From an uncultured Bacteroidia bacterium (GTDB taxonomy: Bacteria; Bacteroidota; Bacteroidia; Bacteroidales; Prolixibacteraceae): DNA of 64,000 nt. The notes beneath the pieces were generated by a model. It made no database searches. It saw only the letters and a program-made list of their open reading frames with translations, and was not told the origin of the DNA. The position numbers were made by a program, and so were the translations under genes. The number at the start of each line of letters is the position of its first letter. The first letter of the stretch is position 1. Positions 28,510 to 37,415 of this stretch are shown here, one piece after another. The stretch covers positions 1-64,000 of the forward strand of contig CAIVGL010000004.1 in assembly GCA_903905505.1 (NCBI GenBank), in the 5' to 3' direction.

Positions 28510-30354
28510 ATGATACAGACGGAGAGAAAATCGATAAGCAGGTGGCTTCCTACCACAACAAAAGAAATTGAAGCATTAGGTTGGGATCAGCCTGATGTAA
28601 TCCTTTTTTCGGGTGATGCCTATGTCGATCACCCATCCTTTGGCGCAGCCGTTATAGGTCGAATTTTAGAGCGCGAAGGGCTCCGAGTTGCTATTGTTCC
28701 GCAACCTAACTGGCAAGATGATTTACGCGACTTCAAGAAACTTGGCAAACCTCGTTTATTCTTCGCCATTACAGCTGGGTGCATGGACTCTATGGTCAAT
28801 CATTATACAGCCAATAAACGGAGGAGATCGAACGATGCGTATACACCGGATGGCCGCGCAGGTGCTCGTCCTGACTATGCCACTGTTGTTTATTCAACCA
28901 TACTCAAGAAAATATATCCAGATATCCCAGTCGTCATTGGTGGCATTGAAGCATCATTACGACGTGTCACGCATTACGATTACTGGTCCGACCAACTTAA
29001 ACCCTCGATATTAGTTGACACCAAAGCCGATCTGCTTATTTATGGGATGGGTGAGAAATCGATTGTCGACTTTGTGAAAAAAGTCAAAGAAGGCACCCCG
29101 TTCAACGAGATTACCGATGTCCCTCAAACTGCTTTTATTATTGACAAGTCAGCCCCCTACACGACAAATAAAGAGTGGGAAGAGTTAGAGTTAAACTCTC
29201 ATGAAGCGTGCTTAAAAGAGAAGATTAACTACGCTAAAAATTTTAAACATATCGAGGAAGAGTCGAATAAAATGGCTTCCCGTAAGCTTGTACAAAGCTA
29301 CAAAGACAAACAAATCATTATCAACCCATCATATCCTCTGCTAACTACAGATGAGTTAGATAGTTATTATACTCTTCCATTTACTCGACTTCCACATCCC
29401 CGTTATAACAACAAAGGAACGATCCCTGCTTATGAGATGATTCGTCATTCGGTGAACACGCATCGTGGTTGTTTTGGTGGTTGTACGTTTTGTACAATTT
29501 CAGCTCATCAGGGTAAATTTATTGCCTCCAGATCTGAAGAATCGGTCTTGCAAGAGGTTAAAGAGGTCACGCAAATGGCCGATTTCAAAGGCTATATTTC
29601 TGATATCGGAGGACCATCGGCGAATATGTATAAGATGGAAGGGAAGCATCTAGAGATGTGCCAAGCATGCCGTCGACCGTCATGTATCTTCCCTGATGTA
29701 TGCAGCAATTTAGATACCGATCATCGTGGCATGACCTCGCTCTACCGAAGAGTATCGGCAGTCCCTGGGGTTAAAAAAGCTTTTGTCAGCAGTGGTATCC
29801 GTTACGACATCATCTTTCATAAGACGAAAGACGAGAAAGTGAACAAGGGAAATGAAGAGTACCTCGAAAATGTTATTGTGAATCATGTTCCCGGTCGATT
29901 AAAAGTTGCACCCGAGCATACGGCTGACAAGATTCTTGACATCATGCGCAAGCCCTCTTTTAGTATCTTCTTTAAACTAAAAAAATTCTTTGATAAGGTA
30001 AATGCCGCAAATGGACTTAGACAGCAGCTAATCCCTTACTTTATCTCAAGTCATCCAGGAAGTACGAATGCCGAAATGGCTGAGCTGGCTGCTGAGACCA
30101 AAGGTTTAGACTTCAAGCTAGAGCAAGTACAGGACTTCACTCCTACCCCAATGACATTAGCAACTGTGATCTACTATTCGGGCTATCATCCATATACGTT
30201 AGAGAAAATAAGCACAGCTAGGGATGCCAATAAAAAGCTGACCCAACGGAAATTCTTCTTCTGGTATAAACCAGAAAATAGAAGAGAGCTGATTGGAGAG
30301 TTGCGTAAGATGAACCGTCCTGATCTTGAACAGAAATTGTTTGGAAATAAATAG
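28510..30354 (+). CDS. ygiQ: YgiQ-family radical SAM protein
   Basis: 614 aa from ATG 28510 (the track start is a TTG inside the promoter). Opening RWLPTTTKEIEALGWDQPDVILFSGDAYVDHPSFG is the YgiQ N-terminal domain. The radical SAM cluster is HRGCFGGCTFCTISAHQGK (CX3CX2C). Further Cys occur at EMCQACRRPSCIFPDVC, possibly a second cluster, and the C-terminal KVAPEHTADKILDIMRKPS...QDFTPTPMT is typical. Family members are large cytoplasmic radical SAM enzymes without an established reaction. Converges on the CorC-like gene with an 8-bp gap. Confidence 0.93.
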   Translation: MIQTERKSISRWLPTTTKEIEALGWDQPDVILFSGDAYVDHPSFGAAVIGRILEREGLRVAIVPQPNWQDDLRDFKKLGKPRLFFAITAGCMDSMVNHYTANKRRRSNDAYTPDGRAGARPDYATVVYSTILKKIYPDIPVVIGGIEASLRRVTHYDYWSDQLKPSILVDTKADLLIYGMGEKSIVDFVKKVKEGTPFNEITDVPQTAFIIDKSAPYTTNKEWEELELNSHEACLKEKINYAKNFKHIEEESNKMASRKLVQSYKDKQIIINPSYPLLTTDELDSYYTLPFTRLPHPRYNNKGTIPAYEMIRHSVNTHRGCFGGCTFCTISAHQGKFIASRSEESVLQEVKEVTQMADFKGYISDIGGPSANMYKMEGKHLEMCQACRRPSCIFPDVCSNLDTDHRGMTSLYRRVSAVPGVKKAFVSSGIRYDIIFHKTKDEKVNKGNEEYLENVIVNHVPGRLKVAPEHTADKILDIMRKPSFSIFFKLKKFFDKVNAANGLRQQLIPYFISSHPGSTNAEMAELAAETKGLDFKLEQVQDFTPTPMTLATVIYYSGYHPYTLEKISTARDANKKLTQRKFFFWYKPENRRELIGELRKMNRPDLEQKLFGNK

Positions 30355-30362
30355 ATCTGACC

Positions 30363-31661
30363 CTAAATTTCAGCTTCTAAATCGAGCAGCTGAGCTGAGA
30401 TAATTGAATTTTTGTTCTTCTTAAGAATCGTGAAAGCATAATTATCGAAAGTGACCTTCTCATTCATATTTGGAATTCGTCCCAGTCTATGAATGAGATA
30501 CCCAGCTACGGTTTCGTAATCTTCATGTGCGGTTAGTGGATGAGGGAGTAATTCATTGACATCATCGAGTGACGCAGAGGTTAGAACGACATAATTTTTC
30601 TCCCCTTTTTTCTCCACAAATGGAGTCTCATTGTCATATTCATCTTGGATCTCACCGACAAGTTCCTCCAAAATATCTTCCATCGTTACTATCCCTTGCG
30701 TGCCTCCATATTCATCTAAAACAATAGCGATCTGCTGATGTTTTGATTGAAACTCCTTGAGTAGGTCGGCAATATATTTCGTCTCTGGAACCATCAATAT
30801 ACTCCTCATGATAGAAGAGATTTTTATCTCTTCATTCTTATGAAGTAAAATCAGGATATCTTTCAAATAGACAACTCCAACAATATTATCTAACGAATCG
30901 GCATAACACGGAATTCTCGAATAGTTCTCTTCAATTAGTCGATCGACCATAGACAGTTGAAAGTCCTCTACATCAATTGCCATAACCTGAGTTCGAGGAA
31001 TCATGATCTGTTTGGTAATCCGTTCAGAAAATTCAAATGCATTTTTTATGATGTCGTAATCCGCTTGCTCAATCTCGCCACTCTCTTTGCCTTGCTGAAC
31101 GAGATATTTTAATTCGTCACTACTATGAACTTCCTGCCCATGAACATTGGATATTCCAACGGCCTTTAATAATAGGTTAGCAGTACCATTCAAGATGTAA
31201 ATAAATGGGCGAAAGATAAAATAGAAAAATTGCAAGGGTAGTGCTATAATCAGAACGGTACGCTGCGAACGCTGAATCGCGATTGATTTTGGTGCAAGTT
31301 CACCGAATACGATATGTAGGATCGTAATAATCAAAAAGGCGACTGGCAAGGCGACTCTATGGGTTACCTCTGGGTCTAATTCAACACCCAAGGCGGTCAT
31401 CACCCCAATAATTAATTTAGACACTACAGGTTCGCCAATCCAGCCCAAACCTAGACTAGCTAACGTAATTCCAAGTTGAGTGGCGGCAAGGTATTTATCA
31501 AGTTTTGAAACAATATTTTTAGCTACTTGAGCAAAATGGTTTCCATCTTGTGCTTTTAGTTCCAACTGAGAAGCCCGAACTTTTACAATCGCAAACTCAG
31601 CTGCAACGAAAAATCCATTTAGAAAAACCAATAAAAAGGTGATCAGTATGTCTATTAACAT
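30363..31661 (-). CDS. CNNM/CorC-HlyC family membrane protein (CBS-pair transporter)
   Basis: 432 aa. N-terminal DUF21/CNNM membrane domain (four hydrophobic segments, AEFAIVKVRASQLE; GLGWIGEPVVSKLI), then two CBS domains (about 200-325: IMIPRTQVMAIDVEDF...YSRIPCYADSLDNIVGVVYLKDIL; IAIVLDEYGGTQGIVTMEDILEELVGEI) and a C-terminal CorC_HlyC domain. Members move or regulate Mg2+ or other divalent ions; the old name hemolysin is not functional. A TATCTTTG box at 31685-31692 (minus) can serve as its -7 element. Confidence 0.9.
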   Translation of the reverse strand: MLIDILITFLLVFLNGFFVAAEFAIVKVRASQLELKAQDGNHFAQVAKNIVSKLDKYLAATQLGITLASLGLGWIGEPVVSKLIIGVMTALGVELDPEVTHRVALPVAFLIITILHIVFGELAPKSIAIQRSQRTVLIIALPLQFFYFIFRPFIYILNGTANLLLKAVGISNVHGQEVHSSDELKYLVQQGKESGEIEQADYDIIKNAFEFSERITKQIMIPRTQVMAIDVEDFQLSMVDRLIEENYSRIPCYADSLDNIVGVVYLKDILILLHKNEEIKISSIMRSILMVPETKYIADLLKEFQSKHQQIAIVLDEYGGTQGIVTMEDILEELVGEIQDEYDNETPFVEKKGEKNYVVLTSASLDDVNELLPHPLTAHEDYETVAGYLIHRLGRIPNMNEKVTFDNYAFTILKKNKNSIISAQLLDLEAEI

Positions 31662-31708
31662 CCAAAATTAATTAAACTTAACTACAAAGATATACAATTT
31701 GAGACTCA

Positions 31709-32116
31709 CTATGGTTTATGATTTTCAAGTTCACCTAAGTGTAGGTCTAAGGCACGAACTGAAATCTGAATCTCAAGGATGGAGACCCCTAACGATGTGA
31801 TCAACAGTAGCAAGGCAATGCCGAACATCCAGACGGCCAAGCTCTGACTCCCAATAAAGATCAGAAACATAGTTAAAACACACAGGAAAAGACTTGACAC
31901 ACCTAGAATCTGCATGTATTTAGTTAGGTATAACCGTTTACGCAAATTTACAATTTGGCCCAATAGAACATCGTTCTCCTTCTCACTAAATTTCTCATGA
32001 AGAGAGCGAATCAAGCTAGCATAGCTGATAAAACGATTCGAATAAGCTAGAAGGATTAGCGAGATAGCAGAAAAAAGCAGCGCTGGGGTAGTAAGGGTGA
32101 TCTCTTCGTGCATCAT
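31709..32116 (-). CDS. DUF2721 membrane protein
   Basis: 135 aa with three hydrophobic segments (TPALLFSAISLILLAYSNRF; ILGVSSLFLCVLTMFLIFIG; SLAVWMFGIALLLLITSLGVSI) and a basic loop VNLRKRLYLTKY between the first and second, ending in a short amphipathic helix with ALDLHLGELE. This matches the DUF2721 family. Function unknown. It starts 14 bp after the end of the hydroxypyruvate-isomerase-like gene, suggesting co-transcription. Confidence 0.75.
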   Translation of the reverse strand: MMHEEITLTTPALLFSAISLILLAYSNRFISYASLIRSLHEKFSEKENDVLLGQIVNLRKRLYLTKYMQILGVSSLFLCVLTMFLIFIGSQSLAVWMFGIALLLLITSLGVSILEIQISVRALDLHLGELENHKP

Positions 32117-32130
32117 AAACTTAATTAAAG

Positions 32131-33000
32131 TTATACATCACAAATCAATACCGATTTGCGCAAAGAGTCTAATTTATCGACTTGAGCTGGAACAAATTCT
32201 TGTCCCACAAACCCTTTGTAACCAACCTCTAGTAAGGCTCTCATAATCGCAGGATAATAAAGCTCCTGTGTATCATCGAGCTCATGGCGGCCAGGAACGC
32301 CCCCTGTATGAACATGCCCGATGTATTTGCTGTTTTTTCGAATGGTATCGATAATATTCCCCTCCATGATTTGCATATGGTAGATGTCGTAAAGAAGCTT
32401 AAGTCGCTCAGAACCCACCATCTCACATAGTGCAACCCCCCAAGCCGTCTTGTCGCATTGGTAATCCGCATGACCATAGCTATTTAACAATTCTATGATT
32501 ATGGTAACACCATGTTTTTCCGCCAAAGGCATCAATTTACGAAGGCCTATTGCACAGTTTACCATGCCAACATTATCATCTTGACCTTCCCGATTTCCCG
32601 AGAAACAAATTAAGTTCGGAATCCCTGCTTCTGCAGCAATTGGGATTATCCGTTCAAAGTCGGCAATAAGTTTTTCATGATTTGAGATCCGATTAAATCC
32701 TTTCGGTATTCCATAATCGGTAGCGTATCCAACCGCACATTTAAGTCCGTATTTTTTAACCGTAGCCCAGTCTTTTTCCCCAAGTAGTTCCACCGACTCA
32801 AGGCCCATCTCAGCGCAAGCTTTGGCAAAGTCGTCAAGTGGAATACTGTTATAGCACCACTGGCTTACTGAGTGATGAATATTTCCTTTGAGTTTAAGAG
32901 ATCCAGATGCTGCGAATGCATTTGAAGCAGGAATACCTGTTGCTACGGCTGCGGCTACACCTGCAGCACTTCCAATCATTTGACGTCGATTCATATCCAA
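32131..33000 (-). CDS. Exported hydroxypyruvate isomerase family protein
   Basis: 289 aa. NRRQMIGSAAGVAAAVATGIPASNAFA is a signal peptide with an Arg pair but a weak Tat match; a second ATG two codons in (32994) is equally possible. The barrel has metal and substrate motifs IIIELLNSYGHADYQCD (Glu), LLYDIYHMQIMEGN (Asp/His), IGHVHTGGVPGRHEL (His) and GFVGQEFVPA (Glu), as in Hyi. Cytoplasmic Hyi interconverts hydroxypyruvate and tartronate semialdehyde; the exported form here probably acts on another sugar. A TATTTTTG box (33036-33043, minus) suggests its own promoter. Confidence 0.8.
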   Translation of the reverse strand: MDMNRRQMIGSAAGVAAAVATGIPASNAFAASGSLKLKGNIHHSVSQWCYNSIPLDDFAKACAEMGLESVELLGEKDWATVKKYGLKCAVGYATDYGIPKGFNRISNHEKLIADFERIIPIAAEAGIPNLICFSGNREGQDDNVGMVNCAIGLRKLMPLAEKHGVTIIIELLNSYGHADYQCDKTAWGVALCEMVGSERLKLLYDIYHMQIMEGNIIDTIRKNSKYIGHVHTGGVPGRHELDDTQELYYPAIMRALLEVGYKGFVGQEFVPAQVDKLDSLRKSVLICDV

Positions 33001-33045
33001 GGTTTTAAAAAATCAAGTTCTTGGATACGAAGCTACAAAAATAAA

Positions 33046-33996
33046 TTAGAATCTTACCAGTAAGGCTCCTGCAGAATAACCACCTCCAAAAACGGTAATA
33101 CCCACTAATGAGTCTGCAGGAATTTTTTCCAGATTTTGTGATAAGCAAATACCCGTGCTGGCACAGCCAGTATTCCCCAACTCTTCAATGTTGGTCAGAA
33201 CCTTTTGAGGCTGGATATCAAGCTGCTTAATTAAGTTCGCGATTATCCGATGATTTGCTTGGTGAGGAATAATAAAATCGAGATCGTGAATAGTTAAATT
33301 ACAATCTTCCAACGTTTTCTCCAAGGCGATGCGCATGAAGTTGCAGGCATGCATAAAAACATCGCGCCCGTCAGGCATCTGCAGACCACCCTCAGCAGGG
33401 CGTAAATAAACGGCTTCCGTCCCCTTTCCAATATGTCCTAAGCCTCTGGTATAGATATTTAATATCTCCCCTGGCTTATCGCCTAACGGCTCATTCGAGA
33501 TAAAGATGGCTGTTGCACCATCACCCCAAAGATGACCACTCTTCTCGCAGGTGTTGTCACTGTACATCGTATTGTGTTCTGAAGCGATAACCAAAGCGCG
33601 TGACGACTTTCCTAAAGCAAAATAGCCCTCCACAATCTCCAAGGCATTCACCAGCGATGAGCAAGCGGATGAGATATAGACAACTTGAGCTTCTGGAATT
33701 GAGAACTCCCGCTGCACGACATGGCCAATGGTGGCAACTGTATCATATGGAGTATAAGAAGCGCCAATAATTAGATCCACGTCTTTAATATCAAATGGAA
33801 GGGTCGCTAAAGCCTTATTGACAGCTTCAACAGCCATTGTATTCGCATTCTCGCCACTATCCACTTTTGATCGCGTGCGAATACCAGTGCGTTCGAAGAT
33901 CCATTCATCTTCTAAACCATTAAGTTCTTTGAAGCTATCATTGTGTATACGTTGGTCTGGCAGATAATGCGAGACCGTATTAATAAACATACGCAT
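33046..33996 (-). CDS. 3-oxoacyl-ACP synthase III-type ketoacyl synthase
   Basis: 316 aa FabH-type thiolase fold. Catalytic triad visible: Cys in ISSACSSLVNALE, His in IIPHQANHRI, Asn in ELGNTGCASTG (housekeeping FabH usually has NTSAAS, so the loop differs). FabH condenses acyl-CoA with malonyl-ACP. The gene is alone with a TetR-type regulator 21 bp upstream, not in a fatty-acid operon, so it may be an accessory paralogue working on a special acyl starter, not the housekeeping enzyme. No partner acyl carrier protein is adjacent. Confidence 0.88.
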   Translation of the reverse strand: MRMFINTVSHYLPDQRIHNDSFKELNGLEDEWIFERTGIRTRSKVDSGENANTMAVEAVNKALATLPFDIKDVDLIIGASYTPYDTVATIGHVVQREFSIPEAQVVYISSACSSLVNALEIVEGYFALGKSSRALVIASEHNTMYSDNTCEKSGHLWGDGATAIFISNEPLGDKPGEILNIYTRGLGHIGKGTEAVYLRPAEGGLQMPDGRDVFMHACNFMRIALEKTLEDCNLTIHDLDFIIPHQANHRIIANLIKQLDIQPQKVLTNIEELGNTGCASTGICLSQNLEKIPADSLVGITVFGGGYSAGALLVRF

Positions 33997-34017
33997 AAGA
34001 AAAATATCAGGGTGTAA

Positions 34018-34596
34018 TTAATTAGAGGCCTTAATGCCGCGGAGTAAAATTTGTTGCCAAAGTGCTAATGTCTCCAGACTAGGTTTTCCGAAGTTATCAA
34101 GAATAAAATCGGTCTCAAGACCTTTTAGTGTTATCAAAGCTAGGTTTGCAGCAACCTGGAAATCTGATACTTTGAATAAACCAGCTTGTGTTCCTTCTTG
34201 AAAAATCAGAGAAAGACAAGCCTTTTCATGCACGTCTATAACCTGCCTGAAGTGTTCAATTTTCTCACTTCTATTGAGAAACTCCATACGCAATAAACGA
34301 TCTTTACGAATCAGATTCTTGATCGCCTTCATATGGGCTAACATAAATTTTGAAATCTTTTTCTCGGGAGAGATCTTAAGACCAATAACGTCTGTAAATG
34401 ATTGGATGATTAAGTCTACCTCATTTTTAATCACCTCATGATAAAGCTCTTCACGTGATTTAAAGTAGGTGTAGATGGTACGACGACCAAGTCCAGAAGC
34501 CTTAGCGACGTCTTCCATTGTCGTATTGGTGGGGCCTTGATGGGCATAAACCAATCTGGCGACACTTAATATAGCATGACGTGTTGAATCTCTCAC
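34018..34596 (-). CDS. TetR/AcrR-family transcriptional regulator
   Basis: 192 aa from a GTG start. The N-terminal HTH is typical: RHAILSVARLVYAHQGPTNTTMEDVAKASGLGRRTIYTYFKSREELYHEVI. The C-terminal ligand domain is helical and not assigned. It lies immediately before the FabH-like gene on the same strand, and its own promoter overlaps a 12-bp inverted repeat, so it probably represses itself and the FabH-like gene in response to an acyl or lipid-type ligand (inference). Confidence 0.88.
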   Translation of the reverse strand: MRDSTRHAILSVARLVYAHQGPTNTTMEDVAKASGLGRRTIYTYFKSREELYHEVIKNEVDLIIQSFTDVIGLKISPEKKISKFMLAHMKAIKNLIRKDRLLRMEFLNRSEKIEHFRQVIDVHEKACLSLIFQEGTQAGLFKVSDFQVAANLALITLKGLETDFILDNFGKPSLETLALWQQILLRGIKASN

Positions 34597-34605
34597 AATT
34601 AATTT

Positions 34606-34639
34606 TTTTGCACAATTGGTTGTTAATTGTGCAAAATTA
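34606..34639 (-). promoter_or_regulatory. Operator and -7 box of the tetR-fabH-like unit
   Basis: TTTTGCACAATT-N7-AATTGTGCAAAA (34606-34636) is a perfect 12-bp inverted repeat. On the minus strand a TAATTTTG box (34632-34639) overlaps one arm, and the GTG start follows 10 nt after the other arm. Layout as for TetR autoregulation. Confidence 0.75.
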
Positions 34640-34683
34640 ATTGTTTTTCGATAGGCCGTTTAAATTTTAAAGATTCTTAACTA

Positions 34684-35226
34684 TTAGATTCCGCCTATTT
34701 CAGTCCACCACGACTTCTCTTTCCACTCTTTTGTAATACCTTCATTGAAGTGAATTTCCGACATAGAGAATTTTACCAGTGAAAGATCTTCTTCTGAAGC
34801 CTCAGCATACCCCGACTGGGTTTCATGAACTCGCACCGCATGAAGACGAACGTTCTTTTCTCCATTTACAAAGTCGATCGCCCCAATAAGCTTCTGTATG
34901 ACAAAGAAAAACAATAACGCATACCCTTCGGCAGATGGGGAAACGGGAATTTCAGCCACGCGAGCATTGATTTTATAGATAGTCGACTTAACTTCCTGAT
35001 CTTCTTTATCCCAAAGCGAGAATGCATGGTCAAAACTTTGAATAAAATCTCGTATGGAACTAAACAACACGAAATCCATGACCATAAAACCATGATCCAA
35101 ATGATCGGACTTTAAAAAAACCTCAACCTCATACGAATGCCCGTGGATATTTTCGCGACAACGCTGCGAGGTGCAATTTCGGACAATATGGGCTCCTTCG
35201 AATCGGAATTTTTTTCTGATAATCAT
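34684..35226 (-). CDS. queD: 6-carboxytetrahydropterin synthase / 6-pyruvoyl-tetrahydropterin synthase-like
   Basis: 180 aa. Zinc ligands are in FEGAHIV and NIHGHSYEVEV (HGH), with a Cys in TSQRCRENIHGHSY and MVMDFVLFSSIRDFIQSFDHAFSLW, the T-fold signature of QueD/PTPS. QueD makes 6-carboxy-5,6,7,8-tetrahydropterin in the pathway to queuosine. No queC, queE or queF is nearby, so the pathway assignment rests on family only. Length is somewhat above the 120-150 aa usual for QueD because of a C-terminal extension (SEIHFNEGITKEWKEKSWW). Confidence 0.85.
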   Translation of the reverse strand: MIIRKKFRFEGAHIVRNCTSQRCRENIHGHSYEVEVFLKSDHLDHGFMVMDFVLFSSIRDFIQSFDHAFSLWDKEDQEVKSTIYKINARVAEIPVSPSAEGYALLFFFVIQKLIGAIDFVNGEKNVRLHAVRVHETQSGYAEASEEDLSLVKFSMSEIHFNEGITKEWKEKSWWTEIGGI

Positions 35227-35271
35227 TAGGTTCTAGTTTTATTGAGCCGGTAAAATTAGAAAAGAAAGGGA

Positions 35272-37236
35272 TCAATCTACTTCAGGAACTAACCGATTCT
35301 TCACCATTCGGTTATTAAACTGCTGCACTACGGCTTTAAATAGTTCTTGCTCTTTGGCGAAATCAGCTTGTCCTAATAGGTTTTGAAACAAAAAAGGATC
35401 TAACTTTCTATTGTAAATGGCAGTCAGTTTATTCTCATTAAAACAGAGGGCTAGATCACCCGTTAATAATTGGTATGAATCTTCTAGGTAGTTAATGACG
35501 AATCTTTTATCTGAAGGATCTAAGAGATTATTGCCAAATGCGACATAAGGCTTTGGGTAATTAAGATAGCTTAAAATGGTCGGCATAATATCAATTTGCT
35601 GAGCGAGGGAGTTATCTTTCCCCACCAAACTTCCATCCCCTTTGAAAAACAATAAGGGTGCAGCAAAATAGTTAACCGAAGTTCTATATTCTTTAAAATC
35701 GGACTCCGAGCAATGATCTGAGGTGATTACAAAAAGGGTGTTTTTAAACCAAGGCATCTGGGAGGCTTTCGCAAAAAATTCTTTTAAGGCATGGTCGGTA
35801 TACCGAATACACTTCTGCAATGGGATATGTTCTTCAGGAAATTGAGAAGTATATTGCTCCGGAACTTTAAACGGATGGTGAGACGAGACCGAGAAAATGG
35901 TTGTGAAAAATGGTTCTTTCATCTGGTTCATCTCCTTGGCAAAGAATTGGAAAAAGGGCTCATCCCAGATACCCCAGACCCCATCAAAACCATTGTCGTC
36001 GGCATATTCATCTTTGCCGTAATATTTCTGAAACCCTGCTATTTTAGCAAAAGCATCAAAACCCATTGAGCCATTTGGGGCACCATGAAAGAATGCACTC
36101 TGATACCCTTCAGCAGAAAGGATGCTTGCCAAACTATTAATCTTATTGCCAGATCGTTCGGAGATGACATAGGGGACCACCAAGGCTGGAATACTTGCAG
36201 TGACAGAAGGAATTGCATCGATAGACTTCCGACCATTTGCAAACGCATTGGTAAAAACCAAGCTTTTGGTCATAAGCGAATCAATAAAAGGGGTGTATCC
36301 TTTATATTGGCCATTGTTAAGATCCTTATTTAAGCTCCCAACAAATTCGCGACTAAAGCTCTCTAAGATGATCACAACAACATTATCATGCCTTAGTGCA
36401 CCCGTTGGATTTGGAACTCTAAATGGGGTGTAAATACGATTTAAATCATCTTCCGATGTAAAATAATCTCTAGTCTCAAAAGCTTTCTTCCCCATCGTTC
36501 GTAAGATACAAAAGGGGGTGTTTTGAACTAATGACATCTCTTCGGTAGAATTCACATATTTGCCAGCATTATTCATACTGATTGGACGTGTACTGGGCAT
36601 ATATCCACCTCGCATACCGATCACACTTAAGATCGAGACAACAATCAGGGCAACGATGGAGACTATCCGATATTGGAGACTTTTGGGAGATGCAACCGGT
36701 TTAGGTTCGAATAAGCTATACATCCAATTTAGCAACCAAAGTGTGGCCAACCAAATCAAGGCAATATACCAGAAGTCATAAAAAAAGCGCATGATCAGCT
36801 TATAATTGCCTGCATCATTACTTACAATCGCAAATGCACTTGCCGTAGTTCTTTTTAAGATAAAGGGATAATAGATAATGTCGATGTAATTAAATGCAAG
36901 CCCGATACCATTAATGGTCATAAACAGCCATTTAATTATGCGCTGATAAGTGGAGGTAAACTTAAATGAAAAAGGGAAGAGAAAAAGCAAGAAGTACAAG
37001 GCGTTAAGATACAAAACAGCACTTGTATCGAACATAAAACCACCCCGCATGATTTGAAGAAAGGAGAAGAAATGAACATGCGAAAAAAGGGATTGATTAA
37101 ATGCAAAGAAGAGAATTCGACCGATCGAATAGAGTAACATTACAATAGCAAATCGATAGATCAGAACCAGATATTCACTGGTTAATCGTTTTGATTTTAA
37201 GAAATTTAAAAAATTTATCTTCTTATTCTCGACCAT
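35272..37236 (-). CDS. LtaS-type membrane sulfatase/phosphoglycerol transferase-like protein
   Basis: 654 aa. Five hydrophobic segments in the first 220 residues, then a periplasmic alkaline-phosphatase-superfamily domain: VVVIILESFSREFVG (metal Glu), GRKSIDAIPSVTAS (site of the Ser/Thr nucleophile), FTTIFSVSSHHPFKVPEQY and FVITSDHCSES (Asp-His metal ligands). The architecture is that of lipoteichoic acid synthase. Gram-negative relatives include OpgB-type phosphoglycerol and phosphoethanolamine transferases, so this one likely decorates an envelope glycan or lipid. A TAATTTTG box (37289-37296, minus) lies upstream. Confidence 0.85.
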   Translation of the reverse strand: MVENKKINFLNFLKSKRLTSEYLVLIYRFAIVMLLYSIGRILFFAFNQSLFSHVHFFSFLQIMRGGFMFDTSAVLYLNALYFLLFLFPFSFKFTSTYQRIIKWLFMTINGIGLAFNYIDIIYYPFILKRTTASAFAIVSNDAGNYKLIMRFFYDFWYIALIWLATLWLLNWMYSLFEPKPVASPKSLQYRIVSIVALIVVSILSVIGMRGGYMPSTRPISMNNAGKYVNSTEEMSLVQNTPFCILRTMGKKAFETRDYFTSEDDLNRIYTPFRVPNPTGALRHDNVVVIILESFSREFVGSLNKDLNNGQYKGYTPFIDSLMTKSLVFTNAFANGRKSIDAIPSVTASIPALVVPYVISERSGNKINSLASILSAEGYQSAFFHGAPNGSMGFDAFAKIAGFQKYYGKDEYADDNGFDGVWGIWDEPFFQFFAKEMNQMKEPFFTTIFSVSSHHPFKVPEQYTSQFPEEHIPLQKCIRYTDHALKEFFAKASQMPWFKNTLFVITSDHCSESDFKEYRTSVNYFAAPLLFFKGDGSLVGKDNSLAQQIDIMPTILSYLNYPKPYVAFGNNLLDPSDKRFVINYLEDSYQLLTGDLALCFNENKLTAIYNRKLDPFLFQNLLGQADFAKEQELFKAVVQQFNNRMVKNRLVPEVD

Positions 37237-37358
37237 CTAAATTTTAGCTTAATACCTACATGTATTTGAAAACATTCATTAAAGTTAGCAAAATTAATGA
37301 AATCAATTTTCTCCAACTGAATATTCAAGAGATTAAATCTTTAAAATTAAAGTTTAGA

Positions 37359-37397
37359 GCATAAAAAAACGCCCTAGAGTCAGAGCGTTTTTTATGC
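37359..37397. terminator. Terminator between pckG and the LtaS-like gene
   Basis: GCATAAAAAAACGCCCT...AGAGCGTTTTTTATGC forms a long stem with A- and T-rich flanks and one mismatch. It lies 18 nt after the pckG stop on the minus strand. Confidence 0.85.
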
Positions 37398-37415
37398 TTT
37401 TATAATTCGTATTGA

